From positions 1-29,676 of the IMG/VR virus record IMGVR_UViG_3300034356_000448: DNA of 29,676 nucleotides. One strand, written 5' to 3'. Position numbers and translations under genes: made by a program. Position 1 is the stretch's first letter. Each line of letters opens with the position of its first letter. The notes under the pieces were generated by a model that saw only the letters and a program-made list of their open reading frames with translations, did not search any database and was not told where the DNA came from. Shown here in pieces: positions 1 through 7,473 of the stretch. This DNA is from a virus.

Positions 1-263
1 ATACAAACGGTTCTTTGTCTTTCGATGGTCTTCCAATCTTTATGGCAAACGGTTTGGCTGCTAACACAGGTATCGCAACTACAACTTCTAACTTACACTT
101 CGCTACAGGTCTATTGAATGACATGAACCAAGTTAAAGTTTTAGACATGGCTGACCTTGACGGTTCTGAGAACGTTCGTGTTATCATGCGTTTTACTGCA
201 GATGCGAAATACGGATTTGCTGAGGATATGGTTACTTACGGAATCACAAACTCTGCTAACTAA
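1..263 (+). CDS. major capsid protein, C-terminal part (5' truncated)
   Basis: The reading frame is open from the first base of the window (codons in phase with position 3) and stops at 261-263, so about 87 C-terminal residues are seen and the start lies outside. The fragment has the closing pattern of Bacteroidota phage capsid proteins: a loop around GMP/GLP-type residues, then a strand-rich tail with VKVLDMADLDGSENVRV and a final F-A-E-D-M-V-T-Y. It should form the icosahedral shell. A strong terminator follows directly, as is common after the most highly expressed virion gene. The scaffold-like gene running off the far end of the window normally sits just upstream of this gene, which supports the call. 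An internal TTG at 15 is not a credible start. Confidence 0.8.
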   Translation, partial: TNGSLSFDGLPIFMANGLAANTGIATTTSNLHFATGLLNDMNQVKVLDMADLDGSENVRVIMRFTADAKYGFAEDMVTYGITNSAN

Positions 264-282
264 TCTTAACAGACACTAATTT

Positions 283-312
283 AAAGGGGAGGTCAAATGC
301 CTTCCCTTTTTT
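283..312 (+). terminator. Rho-independent terminator after capsid gene
   Basis: A 10-bp stem (283-292 with 300-309, one G-T wobble) closes a 7-nt loop and is followed by a T run. It lies 20 nt after the capsid stop codon and before the next virion gene, so it should trim capsid transcripts or reduce read-through. Confidence 0.85.
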
Positions 313-336
313 GTTTAACTTATAAAATATAAAAAA

Positions 337-882
337 ATGGCTTGTGATATCGCAAACGGTAGATTAGAAGTATGTAAAGATGCAGTAGGTGGAATTGATG
401 CTATCTACTTCATTAACTTCGGAGACTATACAAGTATTACTTATGATGGTACAAACACAGATGTGATTGATACTGTTGCAGGTGTTTCTAACTTGTACAA
501 ATATGAATTAAAAGGAGCAAACACTTTTGACCAAGTAATTACTTCATCTCGTGAGAACGGAACAACTTTTGTTGAGCAAACTTTGACAGTTACTCTTAAA
601 AAACAAGATGCTGTTACTCACAAAAATGTTAAATTGTTAGCTTACGGACGTCCTTACGTTGTAATTAAAAACAGAAACAATCAATTCTTCCTTGCTGGTT
701 TAGAGCATGGAATGGAATTAACTACTGCAAACGTAATGAACGGTAGTGCGATGGGTGACCTAAATGGTTACACTTTGACTATGGTCGGCACAGAGAAACT
801 GATGGCTAATCTAATTGATTGTTCAACAGAAACTGCTTTGGCAACTACTGTGTTTGGAGCTGCTACAATTGTAACTGCATAA
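337..882 (+). CDS. probable major tail (tube) protein
   Basis: This 181-residue protein belongs to a structural family seen repeatedly downstream of the capsid gene in Bacteroidota phages. Recognisable landmarks are the MACDIANGRLEVCKDAVGG start, a central SRENGTTFVEQT segment, and a GLEHGMEL...GSAMGDLNGYTLT block near residues 122-150. The composition is strand-rich and lacks signal peptide or membrane segments. It is enclosed by two strong terminators, an arrangement expected for a single abundantly made virion protein. I therefore infer the tail tube subunit, with a head-decoration protein as the alternative. The ATG at 337 follows an A-rich leader without Shine-Dalgarno sequence, like most genes here. 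Confidence 0.55.
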   Translation: MACDIANGRLEVCKDAVGGIDAIYFINFGDYTSITYDGTNTDVIDTVAGVSNLYKYELKGANTFDQVITSSRENGTTFVEQTLTVTLKKQDAVTHKNVKLLAYGRPYVVIKNRNNQFFLAGLEHGMELTTANVMNGSAMGDLNGYTLTMVGTEKLMANLIDCSTETALATTVFGAATIVTA

Positions 883-906
883 TACTTTTCTTTTCATAGC
901 GTGATT

Positions 907-930
907 GGGGAGGCTTCGGTCTCCCTTTTC
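907..930 (+). terminator. terminator with UUCG tetraloop
   Basis: The stem pairs 907-914 with 919-926 (two wobbles) and closes on a TTCG loop flanked by C and G, the very stable cUUCGg tetraloop in RNA. A T-rich tract follows. It terminates transcription from the tail-protein gene that ends at 882. Confidence 0.85.
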
Positions 931-969
931 TATTTTAAAACGTTTTCTTTCTTTTGTCGTTTAATAGGT

Positions 970-1302
970 ATGATAGTATTAACAACATCAACTTCAGCTC
1001 AGACATTTAGTTTCATTCCGAGATTCGAGAATTACACAACGATGTCAATTACTGATGAACAAACAAATAAGACTACTTCAATAAGCATTACAAGTTCAAC
1101 TCAGGGAGGCTATGTAAACACGGTTACTGCAACATTTGCACTTGTTGAAGGACATACATACACATTACTACTAAACAACGGTGCAACTATCTGCCATAAA
1201 GACAAAGTATTCTGCACAGACCAAACCATCAGTGCATATACTGTAAACGATGGTCAATACATTTCGAATCAAACAACAAACGAATTTATCGTATATGAAT
1301 AA
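970..1302 (+). CDS. conserved virion-region protein of unknown function
   Basis: The product is about 110 residues, strand- and Ser/Thr-rich, with two cysteines (ICHKDKVFC) that could form a disulfide or bind metal. I choose the ATG at 970: the longer frame from a GTG at 901 would translate straight through the terminator stem. The first residues are mildly hydrophobic (MIVLTTSTSAQ) but too short for a convincing signal peptide. The frame ends 8 nt inside the portal gene, so the two are translationally coupled. Its place between major tail protein and portal suggests a small structural or assembly factor, but no fold is recognised. Confidence 0.65.
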   Translation: MIVLTTSTSAQTFSFIPRFENYTTMSITDEQTNKTTSISITSSTQGGYVNTVTATFALVEGHTYTLLLNNGATICHKDKVFCTDQTISAYTVNDGQYISNQTTNEFIVYE

Positions 1303-3085
1303 CCTACACATATTAAACCTAAGTGCTTACACGACACCTGTAATTCAGGAATCGAAACGTGAGAATTGGGTGGATTTTGGCGAGAACAATGATTTCTTTC
1401 AATTCTTGATAGATAGACACACGAACTCCACAACGAACTCGGCAATCATTAACAACGTTGCACGTTTAGTTTATGGAAAAGGATTAAGTGCATTAGATGC
1501 CTCTAAAAAGCCAAATGAGTACGCATCAATGATGGCTTTGTTTAATAAGGATTGTTTACGCAAAGCAATTCTTGATAGAAAAATGTTAGGTCAATATGCA
1601 TTCCAAGTGCATTACAACGATAAACACGATAAAATCATTAAGGCTTATCATATGCCTGTTAATTTACTTCGTGCTGAGAAATGCAATAAGGATGGCGAAA
1701 TCGAAGGATATTACTATTCAGATGATTGGAGTGATACTAAAAATTACGTCCCTAAAAGATTTCCTGCATTTGGTACTTCAAAAGACAAAGTTGAGATTTT
1801 ATATTTTAAGCCTTACGCTGTAGGCATGAAGTATTATGCATATCCTGACTATCAAGGAGCTTTACCTTATGCACTTTTAGAAGAGGAGATTGCAGATTAT
1901 TTAATCAACGAAGTACAAAACGGATTCTCAGGAACAAAAGTAGTTAACTTCAATAACGGAGTTCCTACTGAAGAGCAACAAAGCGTGATTACTTCTAAAG
2001 TAATGAACCAACTCACGGGAAGTTTAGGTAAAAAAGTAATCGTTGCATTCAATGATAATGCTGAAGCTAAGACAACCGTTGAAGATATTCCACTTAATGA
2101 AGCACCTCAGCATTACACATACCTATCTGAAGAATGTTTACGCAAGATTATGCTTGGACATAACGTGACTTCTCCTTTGTTATTTGGAGTTGCATCTACA
2201 AATGGATTCTCAAGTAATGCAGACGAACTTAAAAACTCTGCTATCTTGTTTGATAACATGGTTATTCGTCCAATGCAAGAAGAGATTTTGGAAGGATTAG
2301 ATTCAATTTTAGCATTTAACGGAATTTCCCTTAAACTATATTTCAAAACATTACAACCTTTAGAGTTTGTTGATTTAGAAAATGCACAAACTGAAGAGCA
2401 AGTTGCTGAAGAAACAGGAGCTGATGGAACTCAGTTAAGCAAAGTAAACACGGATTTAGAAGAAATCTTAAACAAGGTTGATTCTGATGTACTATCTGAA
2501 GAATGGGTTGAGGTAGATTCAAGAGAAGTTGCAGATGATGAAGATGAATTAGATAATGCTTTATTGAATGCTGAATTGGAATTAGAACCAAGCAAATCTT
2601 TGTTATCTAAACTTTATAATTTCATCAGTACAGGTAATCCAAAACCAAATCAAAAGAGTTCACAAGACAAAAAAGTAGGTGATTTAAAATACTTCAAAGT
2701 TCGCTATAGATATACAGGTAACAAAGCACCTGATAGAGATTTTTGTTCAGCAATGATGAGCAAACAATCACGGTTGTTTAGAAAAGAGGATATTGAGGAA
2801 ATGAGTAAACGTGCAGTAAATCCTGGCTTCGGTGAAGGTGGTAAAAATACTTACGACATCTTTAAATTCAAGGGAGGAGCAAGATGCCACCACAAATGGG
2901 AACGTGTAACATTCATGCTTGATTTAGATAAAATTGAAGATGGTTATTCTCAAATAGGAACAAGTGCAGCTTCAGTTAAAGGATTTAAAGTAACTAATCC
3001 ATATCAAGTTTCAATCTATCCTAACAACCTACCTTTAAAGGGATTTAGCCCAAAAAATAAAAACTTACCATCAGACGTTAAATAA
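1295..3085 (+). CDS. portal protein with C-terminal Cys/His domain
   Basis: About 596 residues. The first ~380 read as a phage portal protein: WVDFGENNDFFQFLIDRH near the start, an N-N-V-A-R-L-V-Y-G-K-G segment, and long helical stretches that would line the DNA channel of the dodecamer at one capsid vertex. Residues ~380-465 form a strongly acidic, low-complexity linker. Residues ~465-545 form a separate module starting KVRYRYTG, with a cysteine at ~484, an NPGFGEGG turn and a G-G-A-R-C-H-H-K-W motif at ~528-535. That module recurs in Bacteroidota phage head proteins and looks like a minor-head or metal-binding domain. The start at 1295 overlaps the upstream gene by 8 nt. The alternative GTG at 1250 overlaps that gene much further and lacks family resemblance. 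Confidence 0.8.
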   Translation: MNNLHILNLSAYTTPVIQESKRENWVDFGENNDFFQFLIDRHTNSTTNSAIINNVARLVYGKGLSALDASKKPNEYASMMALFNKDCLRKAILDRKMLGQYAFQVHYNDKHDKIIKAYHMPVNLLRAEKCNKDGEIEGYYYSDDWSDTKNYVPKRFPAFGTSKDKVEILYFKPYAVGMKYYAYPDYQGALPYALLEEEIADYLINEVQNGFSGTKVVNFNNGVPTEEQQSVITSKVMNQLTGSLGKKVIVAFNDNAEAKTTVEDIPLNEAPQHYTYLSEECLRKIMLGHNVTSPLLFGVASTNGFSSNADELKNSAILFDNMVIRPMQEEILEGLDSILAFNGISLKLYFKTLQPLEFVDLENAQTEEQVAEETGADGTQLSKVNTDLEEILNKVDSDVLSEEWVEVDSREVADDEDELDNALLNAELELEPSKSLLSKLYNFISTGNPKPNQKSSQDKKVGDLKYFKVRYRYTGNKAPDRDFCSAMMSKQSRLFRKEDIEEMSKRAVNPGFGEGGKNTYDIFKFKGGARCHHKWERVTFMLDLDKIEDGYSQIGTSAASVKGFKVTNPYQVSIYPNNLPLKGFSPKNKNLPSDVK

Positions 3086-3585
3086 TGGCAGAAGCACTAT
3101 TCATAACACGCAACGACATCGTTAAATTCACAGCATTGAATGGTAACGTTGATGTAGACAAATTTATACAGTTTGTCAAGATTGCACAGGACATTCACAT
3201 TCAGAATTACTTAGGTTCTAAACTATTCCAAAAGCTACAAGCAGACATTATCGCAGGAACTCTTTCAGGTAACTATGAAATGTTAGTGGAAACATACGTT
3301 AAGCCAATGTTGATTCACTGGGGAATGGTTGAGTATTTACCTTTTGCAGCTTACACAATCGCTAACAAAGGAGTTTACAAGCATTCATCTGAGAACTCTG
3401 AGAACGTAGATAAAAACGAAGTAGATTATCTATTGGAGAAAGAACGTTCAATTGCTCAGAACTACACGCAACGATTCATTGATTACATGAGTTTTAACGA
3501 TAACCTTTATCCTGAATACAGAGCAAACGTAAACAATGACATCTTCCCTGATAGTAACACAATTAACATAGGATGGTATCTATGA
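3085..3585 (+). CDS. head-tail connector-type protein (DUF6712-like)
   Basis: This 166-residue, largely helical protein starts in a TAATG overlap with the portal stop codon. It carries the pattern of small connector proteins found just after the portal in Bacteroidota phages: an N-terminal MAEALFITRNDIVKFTALNGNVD stretch, a Q-N-Y-L-G-S-K-L helix, and YVKPMLIHWGMVEYLPF in the middle. Such proteins stack under the portal as an adaptor ring (compare gp6 of HK97 or gp15 of SPP1). Function is inferred from position and helical pattern. No catalytic motif is visible. Confidence 0.6.
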   Translation: MAEALFITRNDIVKFTALNGNVDVDKFIQFVKIAQDIHIQNYLGSKLFQKLQADIIAGTLSGNYEMLVETYVKPMLIHWGMVEYLPFAAYTIANKGVYKHSSENSENVDKNEVDYLLEKERSIAQNYTQRFIDYMSFNDNLYPEYRANVNNDIFPDSNTINIGWYL

Positions 3586-3668
3586 AAAAACGAATCTACA
3601 CACCTAAGAAAGAAAACATAAACAAATTAAAGACGTTTCTTAATAAGATAAAGAAAGATGGCAAATAG
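3582..3668 (+). CDS. 28-residue basic peptide, hypothetical
   Basis: A short frame starts with an ATGA overlap on the connector gene's stop codon and ends 11 nt inside the next gene. The product is lysine-rich (about 11 Lys/Arg in 28) and predicted helical. The coupling on both sides argues for translation, since no other frame fills this gap. Nothing indicates a function. Confidence 0.5.
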   Translation: MKKRIYTPKKENINKLKTFLNKIKKDGK

Positions 3669-3882
3669 TATTGATTGGGGTGAAGGCGTTCTTAACACAA
3701 TAAGTTGGGGTGCTGATGGACAAATAAACGGATTAGAAGTAACAAACATACTTGCTGAGAATGGTGCTTTCTTATTTACTGAGAACGACAATCTATTAGT
3801 AACAGAAACTACATTTGATGCAGGTGGATTTGGAAGTATATACGACAACTCTTGGAGTGGCGAAACATTATTAGAAAGATAA
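3658..3882 (+). CDS. small virion-region protein with Trp-Gly repeats
   Basis: The 74-residue product begins with SIDWGEGVLNTISWGADGQING, a repeated I-x-W-G motif shared by small proteins at this position in many Bacteroidota phages, and ends with a D-N-S-W-S-G-E-T motif. It is acidic and lacks membrane segments. It lies between the connector gene and the tail fibre gene, so a minor structural or fibre-attachment role is possible, but no function is established. Confidence 0.65.
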   Translation: MANSIDWGEGVLNTISWGADGQINGLEVTNILAENGAFLFTENDNLLVTETTFDAGGFGSIYDNSWSGETLLER

Positions 3883-3893
3883 ATAAATAAATT

Positions 3894-4733
3894 ATGGCTG
3901 AAGTAAAAATATCGGAACTAACATCTGCAACTACTCCCCTTGCAGGTACTGAGACAGTTCCAATCGTACAGGGAGGAGTAACAAAAAAAGTAGCAGTTTC
4001 CGAAATTGGAGGAGGTGGAGGTATCGAATGGGGTGCAATTACTGGAGATTTGTATAATCAAATTGATTTACAAAATGAGTTGTATGGTAAACAAGAAATT
4101 TTGTTTAGTGGAACTAACATCAAAACTATTAACTCTACTTCAGTTCTTGGTAGCGGAAACTTAGCGGTTCAACCTACGCTTGTAAGTGGCACGAACATTA
4201 AAACAATTAACGGAAATTCGGTTTTAGGTAGTGGTAATTTAGTTGTTGGAGGAGCATCTAATCCTTCTGTTGTTGCCATTTCCGCACAAGATGGAACTCC
4301 AATAACTGGTAATGGTACTGGAACTGAAGAAATTGGTTTAAGCCTTTTGGTTCCTTCTGGAACTTTTGCGGGAAATGGATTATTAGAGTTAAGATACAGA
4401 ATTTTAGCATCTGGAACATCTGGCAATTACTATGTTAGAATTTATAAAAATACAACTTCAAGTTTAACGGGAGCAACATTAATTGCAACTCCTTTTGCTA
4501 ATGTTTCAAACCTTTGGCACGGAGGACAAAGAACGTTTACAATTAATAGTAATACAATAAAAGGATTAAATTCAACTACTGTTGCGATAACCGATGTTAA
4601 CAATTGGTCTGTATCGGAATCATCCACAACATTTACAACATCTGTAAATAATTACATTATAATTGCACTACAACCTTTGATAAGCGGAACTACTTTAACT
4701 GTTAAATCAGCAATGTTAAATAAATATATTTAA
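3894..4733 (+). CDS. tail fibre / receptor-binding protein
   Basis: The 279-residue protein opens with KISELTSATTPLAGTETVPI and V-Q-G-G-V-T-K-K-V, a common N-terminal attachment module of phage fibres and appendage proteins. Residues ~46-63 carry the W-G-x-I-T-G-x-L...Q-x-D-L-Q fibre motif. Two copies of a 22-residue beta repeat follow (71-92 and 97-118), then a ~150-residue strand-rich C-terminal domain ending in hydrophobic YIIIALQPL-type strands, likely the receptor-binding head. It should trimerise at the virion surface. The gene follows an AAATAAAT leader and is spaced 11 nt after its neighbour. Host specificity probably resides in the last 150 residues. Confidence 0.7.
   Translation: MAEVKISELTSATTPLAGTETVPIVQGGVTKKVAVSEIGGGGGIEWGAITGDLYNQIDLQNELYGKQEILFSGTNIKTINSTSVLGSGNLAVQPTLVSGTNIKTINGNSVLGSGNLVVGGASNPSVVAISAQDGTPITGNGTGTEEIGLSLLVPSGTFAGNGLLELRYRILASGTSGNYYVRIYKNTTSSLTGATLIATPFANVSNLWHGGQRTFTINSNTIKGLNSTTVAITDVNNWSVSESSTTFTTSVNNYIIIALQPLISGTTLTVKSAMLNKYI
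4104..4247 (+). repeat. tandem beta-repeat in tail fibre gene
   Basis: Residues 71-92 and 97-118 of the fibre repeat the pattern SGTNIKTIN-xx-SVLGSGNL-x-V with a 26-residue period. The two DNA copies have drifted at many synonymous positions, so the repeat is kept at protein level. Confidence 0.8.
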
Positions 4734-4734
4734 A

Positions 4735-4929
4735 ATGAATTTAGAAACAAAAACAAACGGATTTATTTTCAATTTAATTGAATATAATTTTGAAGGAGAA
4801 AATGAAGTTATTAGCGAAAGTCAAGTTTTAATTGGCACAAATGATGGATTAATATTACTTGACCTTTCTTGTACTATTAACAACGTTCAATTTACCGATA
4901 TTAATTTGTTTGTAAACGCACTTAAATAA
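4735..4929 (+). CDS. hypothetical protein after tail fibre
   Basis: A 64-residue acidic, strand-rich protein lies 1 nt after the fibre stop codon, and its own stop codon overlaps the holin start (TAATG). It resembles no family I know. The tight coupling to the fibre suggests a fibre chaperone or accessory subunit, which is inference only. Confidence 0.6.
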   Translation: MNLETKTNGFIFNLIEYNFEGENEVISESQVLIGTNDGLILLDLSCTINNVQFTDINLFVNALK

Positions 4930-5354
4930 TGAAAACTAAATTGTCAATATTTGCTTTCTCTGTGCTGACTATCTTAGCACCTGTAAAACCTTTGGTAATT
5001 ATTGCTATTTTGTTCATTATCTTGGATACGTTTTTCGGTATCTGGAGAAGCGTGAAAAAAAACGGATGGGTTTCAATTAGAAGTAGAAGGTTATCTCACA
5101 CAATAAGTAAGTCTTTACTTTACTCAGGTGCTATAGTTTGTATATTCCTATTAGAGAAGTTTCTTGTAGCAGATTTGTTAGGACATTTTATTGCAATTGA
5201 TTTAGTATTAACCAAAGCATTCACAACGTTCTGCGTATTCACGGAAATCAAAAGCATCAACGAAAGCTACTTTTCAGTTACAGGCGTTAACGTTTGGGAT
5301 AGATTCATAAAGTTTTTGAAACGTAGTAAAGAACAATTAGACGAAATAAAATGA
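4929..5354 (+). CDS. holin (phage_holin_4-like family)
   Basis: The 141-residue membrane protein has hydrophobic segments at roughly 6-17, 21-39, 61-78 and 86-105, and a charged C-terminal tail rich in Lys and Glu. The L-A-P-V-K-P-L...I-L-D-T-F-F-G-I-W-R block with a following R-R-L-S motif matches the Bacteriophage holin family PF05105 (Cph1/TcdE type), which is common in Bacteroidota phages. It should assemble holes in the inner membrane at the lysis time and release the endolysin encoded immediately downstream. The ATGA overlap with that gene supports a lysis cassette. Confidence 0.75.
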   Translation: MKTKLSIFAFSVLTILAPVKPLVIIAILFIILDTFFGIWRSVKKNGWVSIRSRRLSHTISKSLLYSGAIVCIFLLEKFLVADLLGHFIAIDLVLTKAFTTFCVFTEIKSINESYFSVTGVNVWDRFIKFLKRSKEQLDEIK

Positions 5355-6001
5355 AAAAATTAGATATCCAAGCAATCAAGCAAGTTCGCTTAAGCGACAA
5401 TCAGTATTTTGCTGAGGCTTCACCAAAGACACAAATCTATCTTCACCACACGGCAGGAAATGGAAATGCTGAAGGAGTGAGTAGATATTGGAATGGTAAC
5501 GACTCAAGAATTGCAACTGCTTTTATCATTGGTGAAAACGGTACGATTGTACAATGTTTTTCTTCTAAGCATTGGGCTTGGCATTTAGGGATTGACCAAG
5601 AGGATTTTGCACGTAATGGTGCGAAGTATTCAAACCTAAACAAACTATCTGTTGGAATTGAAGTCTGCAACTGGGGTTACCTTAAAAAGAAAGGTGATAA
5701 GTATTATAACTATGCAGGCGGTGTTGTAAATCCATCTTACGTTACTGAACTTGAAACTCCATACAAAGGATATAAGTATTGGTACAAATACTCTGATGCT
5801 CAAATTGAATCACTTCGTCAATTAGTAGTTTATCTTTGTGATACATACGACATCCCTAAAGAATACCGTTCTGAAATATGGGCAATTGATAAGGAAGCAT
5901 TCAAAGGGACTAAAGGAATTTTTACACATAACTCAGTGCGTAAAGACAAATCGGATATGTATCCGTGTCCAAGAGTAATCGAAATGCTTAAAAATCTATG
6001 A
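5351..6001 (+). CDS. endolysin, N-acetylmuramoyl-L-alanine amidase (Amidase_2)
   Basis: The 216-residue protein has the zinc amidase fold of T7 lysozyme type (PF01510). The likely zinc ligands are H32 in the LHHTAGN motif, H193 in FTHNSV and C206 in the final P-C-P motif. The intermediate GIEVCNWG strand and the W-A-W-H-L-G loop also match. It should cut the amide bond between N-acetylmuramic acid and L-alanine in peptidoglycan. No signal peptide is present, which fits holin-dependent export. It sits between holin and spanin candidate with 4-nt overlaps on both sides. Confidence 0.88.
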   Translation: MKKLDIQAIKQVRLSDNQYFAEASPKTQIYLHHTAGNGNAEGVSRYWNGNDSRIATAFIIGENGTIVQCFSSKHWAWHLGIDQEDFARNGAKYSNLNKLSVGIEVCNWGYLKKKGDKYYNYAGGVVNPSYVTELETPYKGYKYWYKYSDAQIESLRQLVVYLCDTYDIPKEYRSEIWAIDKEAFKGTKGIFTHNSVRKDKSDMYPCPRVIEMLKNL

Positions 6002-6432
6002 GATACCTCATCTTAGTTTTATTACTTGCATCCTGCTCAGCTAATTACCATCTGCGTAAAGCAATTAAAAAAGGCTATCGTTGTGATGAGATAGGTGATA
6101 CAATTACGATTAGTTCAATAGATTCAATTCCGTACGTTTTAAGGGACTCAATTTATTGGGAGAAGGTAATTGTTCAGAAAGATACAATCGTTCGTTATAG
6201 GACTTCCTATGTGCCAAGAACGAGGTATGAGACTAAGGTGGATTATAAGTACAAAACTAAAGTGGTAAATGCTGAGGTTCAAAAGGTAAAGTTTCAAAAC
6301 AAATACATCACAAAATACAAAACTCGTTGGATTTTTGTTATTATTGCATTTATTCTTGGATTCCTTTTACGGTTATCCTTGAGTGAAACCTTTAGAAGTA
6401 GGATAAAACTTCTGTTCACGCTAATGAAATAA
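5998..6432 (+). CDS. putative unimolecular spanin (lipoprotein with C-terminal TM segment)
   Basis: The 144-residue product starts with a short lipoprotein signal (RYLILVLLLASC) whose lipobox L10-A11-S12-C13 predicts acylation of Cys13. It ends with a transmembrane segment at ~111-127 followed by a basic cytoplasmic tail. The ~95 residues between them are strand-prone, with alternating Tyr/Thr/Lys/Val. An outer-membrane lipid anchor plus an inner-membrane helix in one polypeptide is the layout of u-spanins such as T1 gp11, which fuse the two membranes in the last step of Gram-negative lysis. It directly follows the endolysin with an ATGA overlap. Sequence identity to known spanins is not visible, so the call rests on topology and position. 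Confidence 0.65.
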   Translation: MRYLILVLLLASCSANYHLRKAIKKGYRCDEIGDTITISSIDSIPYVLRDSIYWEKVIVQKDTIVRYRTSYVPRTRYETKVDYKYKTKVVNAEVQKVKFQNKYITKYKTRWIFVIIAFILGFLLRLSLSETFRSRIKLLFTLMK

Positions 6433-6435
6433 TAT

Positions 6436-7473
6436 ATGAACAAACAAACTCGTTTCAGATTACAAGAGGATGAAATAGAAATCTTGCAATCTTACAGAGC
6501 AATCAAGTTAGAATCCAATGGGCTTGGGTTAGATGATGCAGATGTAAAACACGGATGGTTAAAATCTAAAAACGCATCTTTATTTTTTAAGAATCCAAAC
6601 TTTAGGGAATCGGAGGAAACAAATTACAAGGAATTACAGGAAGCAATCTTAAATGACATTCGAGAATTCAAACCTGAATATCCAACAATCTTTCGTAATC
6701 CTTCAACGGATGGTCACTTGTTAGTAGTTGACCCTGCTGACATCCATATCGGAAAACTTTGTGAAGCATTTGAAACAGGTGAAGATTACAACAATCAGAT
6801 TGCAGTTCAACGTGTTAAAGAAGGTGTTCAGGGCATCTTAGATAAAAGTTCAGGGTTTAACATTGATAAGATTCTTTTTATAGGTGGAAACGACATCCTT
6901 CACATTGATACTCCTAAACGTCAAACCACTTCAGGAACTCCACAAGATACAGATGGAATGTGGTATTCTAATTTTCTAATCGCAAAACAATTATATGTTG
7001 ACATCCTTGAAACACTATTGGCAGTTGCTGATGTTCACTTTACTTTTAATCCTTCCAACCACGATTACACACACGGATTCTTTTTGGCAGATGTTATCCA
7101 GACTTGGTTTAAAGATTGTGATAATATTACTTTTGATTGCTCTATTGCTCATCGGAAAGGGTTCTTGTACGGAAAGAATCTAATTGGAACTACACATGGA
7201 GATGGAGCAAAACACGGAGACCTACCTTTATTGTTAGCAACCGAGTTTCCGCATGAATGGAGTTTATCTAAGCATAGGTATATTTATACGCATCACGTTC
7301 ACCATAAAACAAGTAAAGATATAATGTCAGTTTGTATTGAATCATTACGTTCTCCTTCAGGAACTGATTCATGGCATCACAGAAATGGATACCAACATTC
7401 ACCCAAAGCAGTAGAGGGATTCCTACATCACAAAGATTTCGGGCAGGTCTGCCGAATTACTCACATATTTTAG
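6436..7473 (+). CDS. calcineurin-like metallophosphoesterase family protein
   Basis: In this 345-residue protein the metal-binding motifs of the MPE superfamily appear in order: D-I-H at 102-104, GGND at 150-153, S-N-H-D at 207-210, T-H-G-D at 253-256 and H-H-V-H at 286-289. These would hold two metal ions for phosphodiester hydrolysis. Residues 1-90 form an N-terminal helical extension containing a D-E-I-E-I-L-Q-S-Y-R segment that could be a DNA-binding helix. MPE proteins of this type occur in many Bacteroidota phages without an assigned role. A nuclease related to Mre11/SbcD is one option, a phosphatase another. It ends the late operon, just before a terminator. Confidence 0.7.
   Translation: MNKQTRFRLQEDEIEILQSYRAIKLESNGLGLDDADVKHGWLKSKNASLFFKNPNFRESEETNYKELQEAILNDIREFKPEYPTIFRNPSTDGHLLVVDPADIHIGKLCEAFETGEDYNNQIAVQRVKEGVQGILDKSSGFNIDKILFIGGNDILHIDTPKRQTTSGTPQDTDGMWYSNFLIAKQLYVDILETLLAVADVHFTFNPSNHDYTHGFFLADVIQTWFKDCDNITFDCSIAHRKGFLYGKNLIGTTHGDGAKHGDLPLLLATEFPHEWSLSKHRYIYTHHVHHKTSKDIMSVCIESLRSPSGTDSWHHRNGYQHSPKAVEGFLHHKDFGQVCRITHIF

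Noticed and set aside
901-969. GTG-initiated N-terminal extension of the gene at 970
   Set aside because: It would translate the terminator stem with its UUCG loop and adds a low-complexity Phe-rich stretch; the internal ATG at 970 is better.
1250-1294. GTG start for the portal gene
   Set aside because: The 15 extra residues lie wholly inside the upstream gene and do not look like a portal N-terminus; the ATG at 1295 gives a normal short overlap.
1596-1823. 75-codon alternative frame inside the portal gene
   Set aside because: Its composition is that of an out-of-frame reading of the portal gene, and there is no coupling or frameshift signal.
7000-7183. Hydrophobic 62-codon frame inside the metallophosphoesterase gene
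   Set aside because: Although it looks like a membrane protein, it is the +1 reading of a well-conserved enzyme core, and no initiation signal is visible.
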